A stretch of DNA of 64,000 nucleotides. It comes from Brachynemurus nebulosus (lineage: Eukaryota > Arthropoda > Insecta > Neuroptera > Myrmeleontidae). The DNA lies in NCBI GenBank assembly GCA_035578155.1, contig JAPWDM010000008.1, positions 31,777,780-31,841,779 of the forward strand. The letters are read 5' to 3'. Below the pieces are notes generated by a model. The model did not search any database. It was not told the DNA's origin and worked only from the letters and a program-made list of their open reading frames with translations. The position numbers and the translations under genes were made by a program. This document shows positions 23,907 through 36,216 of this stretch, piece after piece (the stretch's first letter is position 1; every line of letters begins with the position of its first letter).

Positions 23907-25120
23907 AGCGTTGTTCACATATAAGTAAGTAGATTAGTAGTTAGTAGAACAACTTAGTAAAACAACTTAGTAACTTAGTAAAACAACTTAGTAACTTAGT
24001 AGAACAACTTAGTAGTAAGTGGAACAGGAAAAAAATATAACAATCAATGGTATGCATAAGGTTGAGTATTGTGAGACTCTGCTCAAGTGAATATGAATAT
24101 GTTGTCAGATACATGCACCCTGATACACACAGATGTATATATGACAACATATTCATATTCACTTGAACAAAGTCTCACAGTACTCAACTTTATGCATGCC
24201 ATTGAAATATTCGTTTACCTGCAATAAACATACGAGTACATACCCAATTGATATCCAAAAGCCAGTTATTACCGCCTCATAAAACATTCTTATAATAAAA
24301 CTGTTACATTAAATTTTAACAACAAAAAAAAAAAACATACACTGCTAGAAAAAAGTAAGTGGTTGAATATGTTAAACTAGTATAAATTAATATAACTAAG
24401 AATATTATATTCATTGTTTTAAACATACAAATTGTACAGTATAGTAACTGTAAATATTATTGTGATATTTGAATATAAAAAAGCCTTTTTTTCTATTTAA
24501 TTTATATAAATTTTAAACATCCATAGATTTTGCCCTTTTTAGTGACATCAAAAATGATTATTAAAATGTTTGTGTTCCTTGTTATTCGCATTTAAATAAT
24601 CATTTTATCCTGCTTACTAATCTAAGTGTTTCAATTTTTTTTTTTTTTGGCGTTTGTTTACGTCACATTTGATGTCGCGTCTATAGGCGGCTTGTTTATT
24701 TAGATTTGTTTATGAATTATTGTATTTTTAAACAATTAATTTAACATGAATATTTTTATTTTTATTTTGTTATTTATTCATTTATTTATTTCTTTAAAAA
24801 ACTTACATTAAAATATTTTAATTTCACAGTTTTAGTATTACAATAAAAAATTTCTAAAATTTCGCAATATTTTTTGCTATGTGTATACTATAATATGTAA
24901 CTATCAAAAAAGTTTTGGAAATATTTTTAACAGTGTAGATATATCTTAACAAAATTCATATATTTATTGTTATAATACCTATTGTTATATTTTTTTCCTG
25001 TTCCACTTACTACTAAGTTGTTCTATTAAGCTACTAAGTTGTTTTACTAAGCTACTAAGTTGTTCTACTAACTACGAACTACTAATCTACTAATCTACTT
25101 ACTAAGGTGTGAACAACGCT
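23907..25120. mobile_element. Long-TIR foldback element with TTA duplication, 1.2 kb
   Basis: The arms are about 140 bp and begin AGCGTTGTTCACA, with TTA at 23904-23906 and 25121-25123. The arms consist largely of repeated AACTTAGTA units and end near GTTCCACTTACTACTAAG (right arm) or its mirror image. The centre is AT-rich and holds the 24045-24204 hairpin. The TWA duplication suggests Harbinger-type mobilisation. Confidence 0.8.
24045..24204. repeat. 160-bp hairpin inside the foldback element
   Basis: The left arm CAATGGTATGCATAAGGTTG continues through GAATATGAATATGTTGTC and is mirrored on the right with few mismatches. The loop of about 20 bp lies near 24120-24140. It is probably another small nested MITE, but no clear duplication was seen. 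Confidence 0.7.
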
Positions 25121-25137
25121 TTAGAGATGTCTACTGT

Positions 25138-25323
25138 CAGGCCAGACGAAAGGACGGAGTAGCCGGAGTTTCAGCTTAGGGACCCGTAACTGTCGGTAGA
25201 GGACTTGGGAAAAAAATTAATAGATTTTTTTTTGCTCATTACTTATTTTTTTTTTTTGTGGTGATGAAATTTTCAAAAAATTTGGTTTATTCTTCGGGCC
25301 CGCCATTTCTTTCCACGGCCCTG
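25138..25323. mobile_element. hAT-like MITE next to the foldback element, 186 bp
   Basis: The ends are CAGGCCAGACG and CAGGGCCGTGG. The flanking octamers TCTACTGT and CCTACTAA match at 5 of 8. The core variant GCTCATTACTTA is at 25234-25245. Membership in the family is supported mainly by the core and ends. Confidence 0.55.
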
Positions 25324-25451
25324 CCTACTAATCATTTTTATTAAAATTGAATTTTCAATAAATTTTGTTATTATTTATCCATTTTTTTTTTCAGTTTGTT
25401 TACAATTTTTTAGGTTAGAAAAATATAAATTACTTATACTCATGTAAGTAT

Positions 25452-26055
25452 ACTACTGCAAAAAATTAAGAGAGCAAAAAGAAAAAAAATTGTCAAGGGT
25501 GTCAATTGTCAATTTTGAAGGGCTGTATTTACGTAAAATTTGGTCGTATCGAGATGATAGAAAAAGTATTTTAAAGCTTCAAGATTCTAGTTTTTAGATC
25601 CTTTTGTGCAAAAATTTTTCTGAGTGACAGTTATCGAGCAATTTTAAGGAATAAAAAAATTGCTAATTTTTTGCTCTCTTTTTTTTGGTCTACGCGCTTT
25701 GAAAAATTTTTTACAGAAAGCCATGGCATTGACTTGATATAGCTTGTTTGTCCAAATTTTTTTCATCCTTAATTTGAACCTGAAAAATATGAAAAAAAGG
25801 AACTTTTTTCCTTGTTGCGAAAAATTGTCCGCATTCTTGCGAATATTGATGGGGAATCTAATTAATACGAATTTTTTTACCTCAATGTACCCCCAATAAC
25901 CCTGCAAATCGGCAGATCGATCTATCGAATGGTTTTCTTAAACCGTTTGTTCAAAATTTCAGAAAAAAAATACGATACAACCATTTTTCACGTAAATATA
26001 GCCCTTCAAAAATCACTAAAAAATTAATAATTTTTTTTTCTTGCCCTTTAAATCC
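25452..26055. mobile_element. Probable Tc1-type foldback repeat, about 600 bp
   Basis: Inverted segments share GAAGGGCTRTATTTACGT and GGTYGTATCG near both ends, inside AAAGRGCAAGAAAAAAAA-like strings. TA lies at both likely borders. The ends are diverged and the exact limits uncertain. Confidence 0.45.
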
Positions 26056-26223
26056 TCGGTAAATATTATATTATTATATCCACAAAGACATAACAGATTA
26101 TTTGCTTACTTTATCACATATTTTTAATGGAATAGTGTTATCGAATTGTAGAATACAAATCATTATTATAATTTGACCTACTTACATTCGTTCAGCCGTT
26201 TTACAAAACGGATGAAAATTTTA

Positions 26224-26261
26224 AGTCGTTCTACAAAACAGCGGCGCTTTGTAAAACGACT
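26224..26261. repeat. Short perfect-type hairpin
   Basis: AGTCGTTCTACAAA and TTTGTAAAACGACT form a 14-bp stem with one wobble position around a 10-bp loop. Confidence 0.7.
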
Positions 26262-26941
26262 AGAGATTTTGTAATCTGGCTGATTCTTCAATCCAGCGGC
26301 AACATATACATATATTCCATCATAATATTGATATTATTAAATTACTTGAATTAATCTGCAAATAACAAGTTTGCAAATAATATAGAGTACAGTATCAAAA
26401 ACATTTATCCCTATTATAAGATTTTAATACCAGTGTATCTACACATTACTCCTTCGACAGCGCAGAACATATTGTCAAGTTTTAAGCAACAAATTATCAA
26501 TTCAAATCTCTTTGGAATTTCAATTTTCCAAGCAATATTAACATTAGCACTCAAACACATTATCTGCATTCACGTCCTATCCATCCAACCAAACAGTCAG
26601 GTACCTACAGGAGTCAGGAAAATAATAAGATGACATATTACATTACTATGTACATCCCCGGGTAGACATCAACCAACTAACTAGTAGGGCGGTATAGTTT
26701 ATTCACATTTATCACTGTACGATATGAATCGAATAGTGTCACCGTCATCGTATGTGTGCGTCTGGCATCATTGCCACCGCCATGCCACGTCGCTCGCTGC
26801 TGAGGTGCAGTCAGATATGTAATTATTGTCATTAGTGTGTCATACATACATGTCTCGGTTATCTGTTTGATAATGGAAATTGCATCGGATGCTTGTGCAT
26901 GTTAATGTGGTAAAGATATATCGCTGTGACCCCCCTTTGTA
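26262..26941. other. AT-rich stretch, no gene seen
   Basis: A frame at 26433-26633 shows no known domain. Nothing else was recognised. Confidence 0.4.
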
Positions 26942-27820
26942 CACAGTGTGTTCTGCGTAAAAAAAAAAAACTAGTGGTTAAAATTTTTGTGTTAAATAAG
27001 TAACACAACCCTGCGTTAATGTAACATTTCATGTTTGTGTTAAATGAAAATATTTACACAAATTTCGAATTGACAGAATAAAAATGTTAACCTGTTTTGA
27101 ACAACAAAGAAGTAACACAATATTTGTGTAAAGCAAAAGAATGTTATAAGTACGTAAGTTACATTAGAATATATATCTACCAAAATATATATAATAAAAA
27201 AGATGAGAGTAGTTCTTATTATTAAACAAAACCGAAAAAGTTTTTTCAGTTATTGACGAAAATAGTTTAATGAAACAATTTTCTTACATTTTAAGGTTAT
27301 TTTGTTACAAATTCAGTTACAAAATAACCTTAGAATGTAAGGAAATTGTTTCATTTTTAATCGTTTAATAAAACTATATTCGTTAATAACTGAAAAAACT
27401 TACAATTTTTCGGTTTTGTTTAATAATAAGAACTACTCTCATCTTTTTTAATATATATATTTTGGTATCCATACATATATGGAAACAAGTAAGAATTTTT
27501 ACAAAGGACTGACTTACTTTGCATTCTTTGAGTCTCATTTATAATAATATACATGAACAAAAACGTTATAATTTTTGACGATTTTCAAATATCATAAGCT
27601 GCAGTGGAAGTAAAATATTAAATAAAAAAGTTTAACAACTAACACTGATAAATCTCAAAAATTAACACAAAATGTATGTCTTCTTATGTGTTAAATCATT
27701 GACACAAATCTTATGTATAGATTTGACACACATGCTTTGTGTTAAAATAACACAAAAAATTGAGTGGACCGTTCTGGACATGTGAAATGTGTTAATTTTA
27801 ACACAAATTTTTTCACTGTG
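26942..27820. mobile_element. TA-flanked element with CACAGTG ends, 0.88 kb
   Basis: Both ends begin CACAGTG and continue to AAATTTKTGTTAA. TA flanks at 26940-26941 and 27821-27822. Both subterminal regions carry many GTGTTA(A) or TTAACAC words in either orientation. It contains the 27180 palindrome. The CACAGTG start recalls Transib ends, but the expected 5-bp duplication is absent and TA fits Tc1/mariner better. Confidence 0.65.
27180..27465. mobile_element. Nested 286-bp near-complete palindrome with TA duplication
   Basis: The arms are about 140 bp and start CCAAAATATATA, with TA outside both. The axis is near 27325 (GTTACAAATTCAGTTAC). Arms agree closely, so insertion or conversion is recent. 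Confidence 0.8.
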
Positions 27821-27822
27821 TA

Positions 27823-29157
27823 CTTAAAAATTGATAGGAAATGTATAGAAAATGGGTATGTAATCTGTAATCTGTAATTGTTCCTGCCACCCCCACTTTG
27901 GGAATCACTGGGATAACGAATCGGATATCTTTATTTATACAGTTCACTGAGAAAAAGTAGATGTTTACATATTACCCGGGTACACACTGAGACGAATATT
28001 GTTAGCTAACACAGTTCGTTAACATGTTCGTTTAATTTCCGTTGTACTAACATTTTTAAATAACATTTTTGTTATAAAAAGTGTTATTTAGCGTGTTACT
28101 ATGTTTCCCATTGACAAGTGGTAAATTTCAAAGAGTTGAATGTTAGCTAACATTTTTTAATGAAACATAATATTTTTTTGTATTTGAACAAGTATTCTTT
28201 ATTTTTTATGTATTTTGTATAATTTTTATTTGTTATAAATTTTATAAAGACTGTTTTTTTTTCTTGATAATTTGCGGTTTAATGAATATTTAATAATCCG
28301 TTTTAGAAAATCTCTAGAAATTTTTGAATTTATTTGCATCTTGAATTTGTTAATTATTAAGTAACTGTAAAGCTACAACATTTTTGCAAAATACTTTTTA
28401 TTCACCACTGACGCTTTTTTTCTTCTTTAATTTGATATCCAAAATAGAGATGCCGCTTGAATTAATTTTTATGTCCCGTTCTTGCCTACTCCCGAAATTG
28501 ATTTGTCATTCCCGACCGTTTACAATCCTGAGAAAAATCGACAAATCCCAATGAGTCCCACTTTTATCAGTTTTAATCCAGTTCCAGACAGAGCTCGGTT
28601 TTTGCTCCGAGTACCGAAACGCAGTTATATTATTTTTAGTACCACTCCCATTCTCATAAAAATTCATTACTCCTGCCCGTTTCTAAAAAATTTAATCCTT
28701 TCTCATAGGGTTTCCCGGCCGATTGACATGCTTAATCCAAAATCTGCGCACGCCCACTGAAAATTAAATAATTATTATTATCATTCACCTTACTTATTAC
28801 AGGCACTTTGTTTTCGGAATTCATCGTAGTTGCTCTTCATTTTTAAATCTCTAATGTTAATTCACAAAACTTTCATACTAACCTTATTCGTTTTTCGTGA
28901 CGCACAGTTTGATTGTATATTTTTTCAAATTATTAAAATTTTTAAATAATGCTTTTCATATCTCTAATCATTTTAAACTTAAAATGTTGCTTTCAACTGC
29001 TTTTTAAACTTTTTTATTGTAAATCAGTGTTGTGTGTTATTTTTATTTTTAATTTCAAATGTCAGTTTGACATACAAATACAATTATGTAAGTAGTAATG
29101 ATTTTTATATTTTTATATTTCTGTATTTTATCTATGTACATTAATAAACTTTTCCCC
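27823..29157. other. AT-rich stretch, no gene seen
   Basis: GTTAGCTAAC-type palindromes recur at 27999 and 28142. From about 28440 to 28740 there is CCCG-rich low-order repetition (CTCCCG, TCCCGTTC, TTCCCGACC) that begins near AGAGATGCCGC; it may be a decayed repeat. The frame at 28482-28760 is not gene-like. Confidence 0.4.
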
Positions 29158-29201
29158 AGAGGCCTGAAGAAGACTATAAATAGTCGAAACCGGTAGCCTT
29201 T
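29158..29201 (+). ncRNA. Hammerhead-ribozyme-like motif
   Basis: In order: AGAGGC (29158-29163), CTGAAGA (29164-29170), an extra A, a five-pair hairpin GACTA-TAAA-TAGTC (29172-29185), GAAA (29186-29189), CCGGTA (29190-29195), and GCCTTT (29196-29201), which pairs with AGAGGC to close stem I. This follows the type I hammerhead order (stem I, CUGANGA, stem II, GAAA, short stem III, UH, stem I). ACCGGT is self-complementary, as in hammerheads that work as dimers. Such motifs are known from Penelope-like and related retroelements. The extra A before stem II departs from consensus, and no adjoining retroelement ORF was recognised. Confidence 0.45.
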
Positions 29202-30229
29202 AGGAAAAAAACACATTTTTTTCCTGGATGACCATTACTCCAAAATATCCTTAAAAAATTATAACTTTTAGTGTCATCAAAACTCCAATTTAAAATTCTT
29301 TTTTCGTTTAAACATAAATTTTAGTAATATAAAATTAATGCAATTGTCTATTGTAATATATACATAATGTTAGTAAAATAATGATGTGAGTGGTGTCTGT
29401 TAGATACTCTAATCTGAAAACGGACGTAAAATCACCATTATTACCTATTATTATATGTAGATGTGTCTGCTATTGTGAATCAAACTTTATCTTTGATCCT
29501 TACCACAATGTTGAACGTGTCATAAAGTCATAAGACTTACACTTGCCTTGCATATTTATCATATTATTACTAAAATGTTGCCTACGTAACACACTAATAT
29601 GACTAATACTTGCGGAGGCGGGGGTACAGATATATGAAATTCATCTAAATTTAGAATATGTTTCATTAAAATTGTCATTTTCGAAACATATAGAAAATTG
29701 ACAACTTTAGATTGTCAAGCAGCACTGAATTCCATTACTGTCGACTGCTAGTTGAATTATTATCAACTTTCATTTGTATGATTTAAAACTAAAAGCTTTG
29801 TGACAAAATTCGCAGTACGATTGTATTTGAGTGTTTTAATTCGATAAAATAAAAATAAAAATTCATTTTTGAATAATTTTAAATCCAAAATTTGCTCTGA
29901 CTGGTTGGACCAAACTATATTGGCATCCAAAAACTGAATTTCAGTTTTGGTATATACCAATTCGAAATAGATCATTCAATCAAAGCAGATCATCCATCAA
30001 AAATATTCCACGTTTATTCAAAAAGTCGTAAACTTAACATTTTGGTACTTTTGAAAACTACTAAATTAAAAAAGGACTGAAACCATATAATTCTGTATGA
30101 TCAAACAGATTTGAACAAAACTCCCTTATTGAATCTATAAAGCAATGCTATTTACCTAATTTTATTAACGCAATATATCTTGCAATTTCTTTGTTTTTAG
30201 GTGGATTTTTATAAAAATACCTATTATTA

Positions 30230-30232
<3 letters not shown>
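29202..30232. other. AT-rich stretch, no gene seen
   Basis: Nothing recognised. It may include the remainder of the retroelement that carried the hammerhead-like motif. Confidence 0.4.
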
Positions 30233-30314
<82 letters not shown>

Positions 30315-30557
30315 CCAGCTTAGCCATAGGCCATCCCCCTAGGCCATAGCGGGAGATTTTTAGGGGCGGTAAATTTTTAAAATAGGGCGGAAAAATGAGT
30401 AATTAACGTTTCTTTTTTTTTGCTCGTCACTTATTTTTTTTAAGAGAAAGTAAATTGTGTGTGATTGACGTTTTTTTTCAAGATTTCCTTTTTTTCAAAC
30501 GAAAGGTAGGGGCGGCATTTTTCAGGGTACCTAGGGGCAGACTCAGGGTTAATCCGG

Positions 30558-30621
<64 letters not shown>
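30233..30621. repeat. (TA)n microsatellite split by an insertion
   Basis: TA runs at 30233-30309 and 30563-30621 flank the 30310-30562 hAT MITE. They were probably one array before insertion. Confidence 0.9.
30310..30562. mobile_element. hAT MITE of the GCTCGTCACTTA family inside a (TA)n array
   Basis: The ends are TAGGGCCAGCTTAGCC and TAGGGCCGGATTAACC in inverted orientation. The core GCTCGTCACTTA is at 30422-30433 and GGGGCGG words lie inside. The 8-bp duplication cannot be tested because both flanks are TATATATA. Confidence 0.75.
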
Positions 30622-30624
<3 letters not shown>

Positions 30625-32265
30625 ACATAAATTAAGTTTTTTATTAATAATCTCAAACTCAATTTATGTATTGTTGAATAGAGAGTAGAAAACAAATTTG
30701 AAGTATTTTCGTCGCATTTTGACTAGATTACAATAGCCTCCTTTGAATTGTAAATTAAAAAAAAAACGCCGTGAGCAGCGGGGCCCCATCACGGTAGTCG
30801 AATTTTCCCCTTCATCTTCGGTATTGAATGTCTACAAGCGAAATGTGATTGAAAGTCTACAACCGAATTGTCATTTTGTTGGTTTCAAAACTGGTGATGA
30901 GTGTTCGGCTGATCGAGGCTTTAAAAAAAGGTTTTAAGTATTTAAGGGCTGTATCTCAGTAAATTTCAATTTTGTGCCGAAAACAGGTAGCAGAAAAAAA
31001 GCCAACACAATTCGTACGAGGACATTCCTGCCCATGTTTATCCGCTAATTGCCTTTATGTTTTAGTTTTAAATATTAAAAAAGGACCTTCAATAGTAAAC
31101 TGGAAGGCCTTTATAAAGATATTTTTTCTTTCCAAAAAAATCCAAAATTTCTATTTTATAAATACTAAAAATCCAAAATTCCTAATTTATAAATAAACAG
31201 TGACTTTAATAACATTTTTAAATTACTTAATATGTATGTATTTCATTTGTCATAAAAGTAAGTTCACTTTTTTTAAAATTTTTTAAAATTACTATTCGTC
31301 TACTTGTATTTAGAATAAACATAATGCTTTTAAAACACATTTAACAATAGCATTCAATTCCGATGTAAAAATGGGAGAAGTGGGGGGAAAAGTCATGCGG
31401 ACTCCCTACAAGGTACTAGCTGGATACTAACTGAATACACGTACAAAATTTCAGCCCTCTAGGTTTCCTTATGGAGTCTCTAGACGTGTTAGAAAACAAG
31501 CAAAAAAATTAAGGAAATATTGGCGTCAAAATCGTGGGGGTAAGGGTTAAAAGTTGAAACCCCCAAAAAACAGTGTCTGGCTATTAGCTTAACCTGTACA
31601 CAAAATTTCAGCCCTCTAGGTTTATTTGGGGAGATTTTGACCCGAACGAAACTGTTAAAAAACAAGAAAAATCATGTTCTTTTGGGTATAAAAATGGTGG
31701 GGGTAGGGGTTAAAAGTCGAGACCCCCAAAAGGCACACCCTTGATACTAACTCAATCCGAATACAAAATTTCAGCCCTCTAGGTTTATTCGGGTGACCTG
31801 TGCGAGTGGTACAAACTTCGAAAACGTCGAAAATGCATGAAATTGTAGCTTAAAAATGAGGGGGGTGGGGGTAAAATATTAAAACCTCCAAAAAGCACAA
31901 CCTAGGTACGAACTTTATCAACACACCAAATTTCAACCCTCTACGTTAATTCTGGGGGGCTGGGGGCCTGTTAGATCCAGCGAAAATCGTTTTTTCCCCC
32001 CTCTACTCCCACCATATCATCCTAGGGAGCTGAATTTTGGATATGTTGTAGATAATTGACCGAAACATTATTTAAAACCGGTTTGAAAAAGTTTTATTGC
32101 TTTTCCGCCCCCCACCACCCCCTTAAAGGTCGGGTCAGAAAAAAAATTGGCCCAAAATTTGACCCCACTTTGATAGGATGAGGTGCCTGGAAAATGAGCC
32201 CCATTTACCAAATTTCATCTCTTAACTTCTATAGGGGGGCCCTACACAAATTAAAAGGTGGCGGG

Positions 32266-32268
<3 letters not shown>

Positions 32269-32360
<92 letters not shown>
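32269..32360. repeat. (TA)n microsatellite, left palindrome arm
   Basis: 46 AT units follow GGGAAAAT. Confidence 0.95.
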
Positions 32361-32364
<4 letters not shown>

Positions 32365-32926
32365 CATTTTTTTTTCTACATATTCGTGTTCTACGGGTCC
32401 GAAAACGGATAGCGCCCCTACTCTCGCCTCTCGCAGCTCTTATCGTATAGACTGTATAAGTCTAATTTTTCGGAGAAAATTCGACTAAAAATAATTTATT
32501 TTCGAAGAGTTGTTATAACAATTTTAATTGTTTATAAAAAAAAAAAAATTGTTTAAGCAAAGTAAAAATAAAAAAATTTTTTTTTCTCATAATATAAGAG
32601 AGCGTGATAATTCATGATTGAAAAAAAACAAACGTTCCTTAATATTAATATTTGGTGCCTAAAAAAAATTATTAATTGTTTAAAAATTATTAATAGTTAA
32701 AAATTTAAAAAAATTTTTGTAATGTTTCTTATAGGCATAAAAAAACGAAACGTTAAGAATAATTTAAAAAAAAATTTTAATTGCTTTATTTATGTTTTTA
32801 ATTAGTCGAATTTTCTCCGAAAAATTAGACTTATACAGTCTATACGATAAGAGCTGCGAGAGGCGAGACCAGGGGCGCTATCCGTTTTCGGACCCGTAGA
32901 ACACGATTATGTAAAAAAAAAAGATG

Positions 32927-32930
<4 letters not shown>

Positions 32931-33002
<72 letters not shown>
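32931..33002. repeat. (TA)n microsatellite, right palindrome arm
   Basis: The mirror position of the left-arm array, about 20 bp shorter. Confidence 0.95.
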
Positions 33003-33005
<3 letters not shown>

Positions 33006-34513
33006 CCCGCAACCTTTTAATATGTGTAGGGCCCCCCTATGGAAGTTAAGAGATGAAATTTGGTAAGTGGGGCTTATTCCGATGCACAACAATACTATCA
33101 AAGTGGGGTCAAATTTTGGGCAAATTTTTTTTCGGACCCGACTTTTAAGGGGGTGGTGGGGGGGCGGAAAAGCAATAAAACTTTTCCAAACCGGTTTTAA
33201 ATAATGTTTCGGTCAATTATCTACAACATATCCAAAATTCAGCTTCCTAGGATGATACGGTGGGAGTAGAGGGGGGAAAAACGATTTTCGCTGGATCTAA
33301 CAGGCCCCCAGCCCCCCAGAATTAACGTAGAGGGTTGAAATTTGGTGTGTTGATAAAGTTCGTACCTAGGTTGTGCTTTTTGGAGGTTTTAATATTTTAC
33401 CTCCACCCACCTCATTTTTAAGCTACAATTTCATGCATTTTCGACGTTTTCGAAGTTTGTACCACTCGCACAGGTCACCCGAATAAACCTAGAGGGCTGA
33501 AATTTTGTATTCCGATTGAGTTAGTATCAAGGGGGTGCCTTTCGTGGGTCTCGACTTTTAACCCCTACCCCCACCATTTTTATACCCAAAAGAACATGAT
33601 TTTTCTTGTTTTTTAACAGTTTCGTTCGGGTCAAAATCTCCCCAAATAAACCTAGAGGGCTGAAATTTGGTGTACAGGTTAAGCTAATAGCCAGACACTG
33701 TTTTTTGGAGGTTTCAACTTTTAACCCTTACCCCCACGATTTTGACGCCAATATTTCCTTAATTTTTTTGCTTCTTTTCTAACACGTCTAGAGACTCCAT
33801 AAGGAAACCTAGAGGGCTGAAATTTTGTACGTGTATTCAGTTAGTATCCAGCTAGTACCTTGTAGGGAGTCCGCATCACTTTTCCCCCCACTTCTCCCAT
33901 TTTTACATCGGAATTGAAAGCTATTGTTAAATGTGTTTTAAAAGCATTATGTTTATTCTAAATACAAGTAGGCGAATAGTAATTTTAAAAAATTTTAAAA
34001 AAAGTGAACTTACTTTTATGACAAATGAAGTACATACATATTAAGTAATTTAAAAATGTTATTAAAGTCACTGTTTATTTATAAATTAGGAATTTTGGAT
34101 TTTTAGTATTTATAAAATAGAAATTTTGGATTTTTTTGGAAAGAAAAAATATCTTTATAAAGGCCTTCCAGTTTACTATTTAAGGTCCTTTTTTAATATT
34201 TAAAACTAAAACATAAAGGCAATTAGCGGATAAACATGGGCAGGAATCCAGGAATGTCCTCGTACGAATTGTGTTGGCTTTTTTTCTGCTACCTGTTTTC
34301 GGCACAAAATTGAAATTTACTGAGATACAGCCCTTAAATACTTAAAACCTTTTTTTAAAGCCTCGATCAGCCGAACACTCATCACCAGTTTTGAAACCAA
34401 CAAAATGACAATTCGGTTGTAGACTTTCAATCACATTTCGCTTGTAGACATTCAATACCGAAGATGAAGGGGAAAATTCGACTACCGTGATGGGGCCCCG
34501 CTGCTCACGGCGT

Positions 34514-36216
34514 TGTTTTTATTACCGCCGATTGTTAATAAAAAATTAAGAAATTAAATTTTTTAATTTTTCCAACGGAGACTTTTTTTAAGGCCTTCAA
34601 AGAATAGCTCCAAAAAGGGGAAAAAATTCCAGGTTTTGATTTAAAAATTATCAGCTTTTTTATATTATCTTTCAGCTGGTAAAAATTAACTAATCAACAA
34701 AAGCATAATTAATTATGAAATTGAGGTAAAAATTTTTTGCCGACAAATTATTCTATGTTGATGTGTCTAGATAGTACCTGATTTTTTTTATTCCTTAATA
34801 TTAATATTTAAATTAAAAAAATTTTAGTTTATATTACTGTCAGATTTGAAAAACGCGTGCCTCGCTTTTTTTAACCTTATTTTCGTCGTTAATTAAAATT
34901 ATAAATACTGACGGTACAGCTTCGGGAGATGGGACTTTTTTTAGGAAATATTCTCCTCTTTAAGAATCTTTTTTTAGATTTCGGATATCTTAAATAATTT
35001 TTGAGATATTTGCAAAAAAAAATTACTTATTGTTTATTAACTTAATTATTTATAAATATTATCTCCGCCACTTTTCCAGTTGAACTATTTTCATAGATGA
35101 TATTGCGAATCAGATGAACCCACAATCATAATTTTCGGACTTGGGTAACGGCGAAACGAAATGGCGCTTGTTGACTAGACTATTATTAAAACTAATTCAG
35201 ATGCTGAAATATTATTTATTTTGTGGCTACTGTTTGAAAATTATTATGCTACCCACCATAACACTTTCAAAAAAAGCGTCTGTATTTGATCTGCGCACGC
35301 GTCGCCTAATTGTTTTGTAGATTGTGGGGAGAATTTTTTTTCATGTACCTCGGATCACATACAATACACTCTAAAAAGTTTTATATTGATTGCGTTATTC
35401 GCCACGGAGAAAACAGTTCACGAATAAAGACACATTTTAGGCACCCTATATGTTAACCATTTCCACCAAACAATATAACCAGTCGTTGCACCAAAATAAA
35501 GTCAGTTCTTATAAATGTCCCGCTGGGACGGTGAAACTCGAAATTATTTATTCGAAAAAATTAACAAAGAAAACATTTTTATATTTTCAAATATGAATTT
35601 TCACAAATTAAATCGTTCAAGTACTACATAATTATTATTTATAAATTAAATAAGTAGAAACAGTAAAAAATATATTCAACCATTCAAATTAACTCCAAAT
35701 ATTTTTTCTCAAAAAGTTAATTTAATGATAACTATTTTAACAATTTTCAACAATTACATCATTTATCTGTTTGACTAAATTTTAAAAGCATTTAAAATTT
35801 AATGGTGTGTATAAAATTTCGCATTATTTTAAATCATTTCAACGCTATTGCATTATTCGTAGCGCAGTAACAAAATGATTTCCAAATCATTGTAATAGTG
35901 ATTTTAATAATTAACATTAATTAATTCAGTGATGTGCAATAATCAGTATCGACATACCTACCTACCTACCAAATAATAGTTTTAATATTTCGTATTTTAT
36001 TTTCGTTAAAATAAAGTTAATTAATTTTGTAGCAGAAGAGACAGAAGAGAAATAAAATAAATTATTAACTCACATTAATAACAAAATATGAGAATAGAAT
36101 ATGTTGAATAGATTGTTCGGTTACTAATAGTCTATTGGACTCCAATGTTTCTTATAGAGGGCAAACCGGCAGAAATTTCGAAACCAAATATGTAAAAGGA
36201 ACACATTGGTACTCAC
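34514..36216. other. AT-rich stretch, no gene seen
   Basis: It may include flanking parts of the palindromic repeat for the first few hundred bases. A TACCTACCTACC run lies near 35957. No gene recognised. Confidence 0.4.

Larger units (their letters stand above)
30766..34513. repeat. 3.75-kb inverted duplication (giant palindrome)
   Basis: The left arm (30766-32488) and right arm (32802-34513) are reverse complements, about 1.7 kb each, with a 313-bp AT-rich spacer. Outer ends share CGCCGTGAGCAGCGGGGCCC; inner ends share GGAGAAAATTCGACTAA. Arms differ at scattered bases, at the TA-run length (92 versus 72 bp), and by an 8-bp duplication (near 34242) present only in the right arm. Each arm contains four to five diverged units of about 160 bp with AATTTCAGCCCTCTAGGTTT. 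No protein-coding gene was recognised in either arm. Confidence 0.92.

Noticed and set aside
26942..27820. Transib element or V(D)J-type signal
   Set aside because: Only the CACAGTG heptamer matches; the flanking duplication is TA and no nonamer-like spacing was seen.
28482..28760. 92-codon proline-rich frame
   Set aside because: Low-order CCCG repetition explains it; no start context or conserved motif.
32194..32488. Open frames of IYIYIY type over TA arrays (also near 30455, 32907, 37734, 45705, 50119, 62904)
   Set aside because: They exist only because (TA)n has no stop in some frames; no protein is supported.
30766..34513. Giant palindrome as a missed-adapter sequencing artefact
   Set aside because: The arms differ by substitutions, an 8-bp duplication and TA length, which a folded-back read would not produce. 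Long-read mapping would still settle it.
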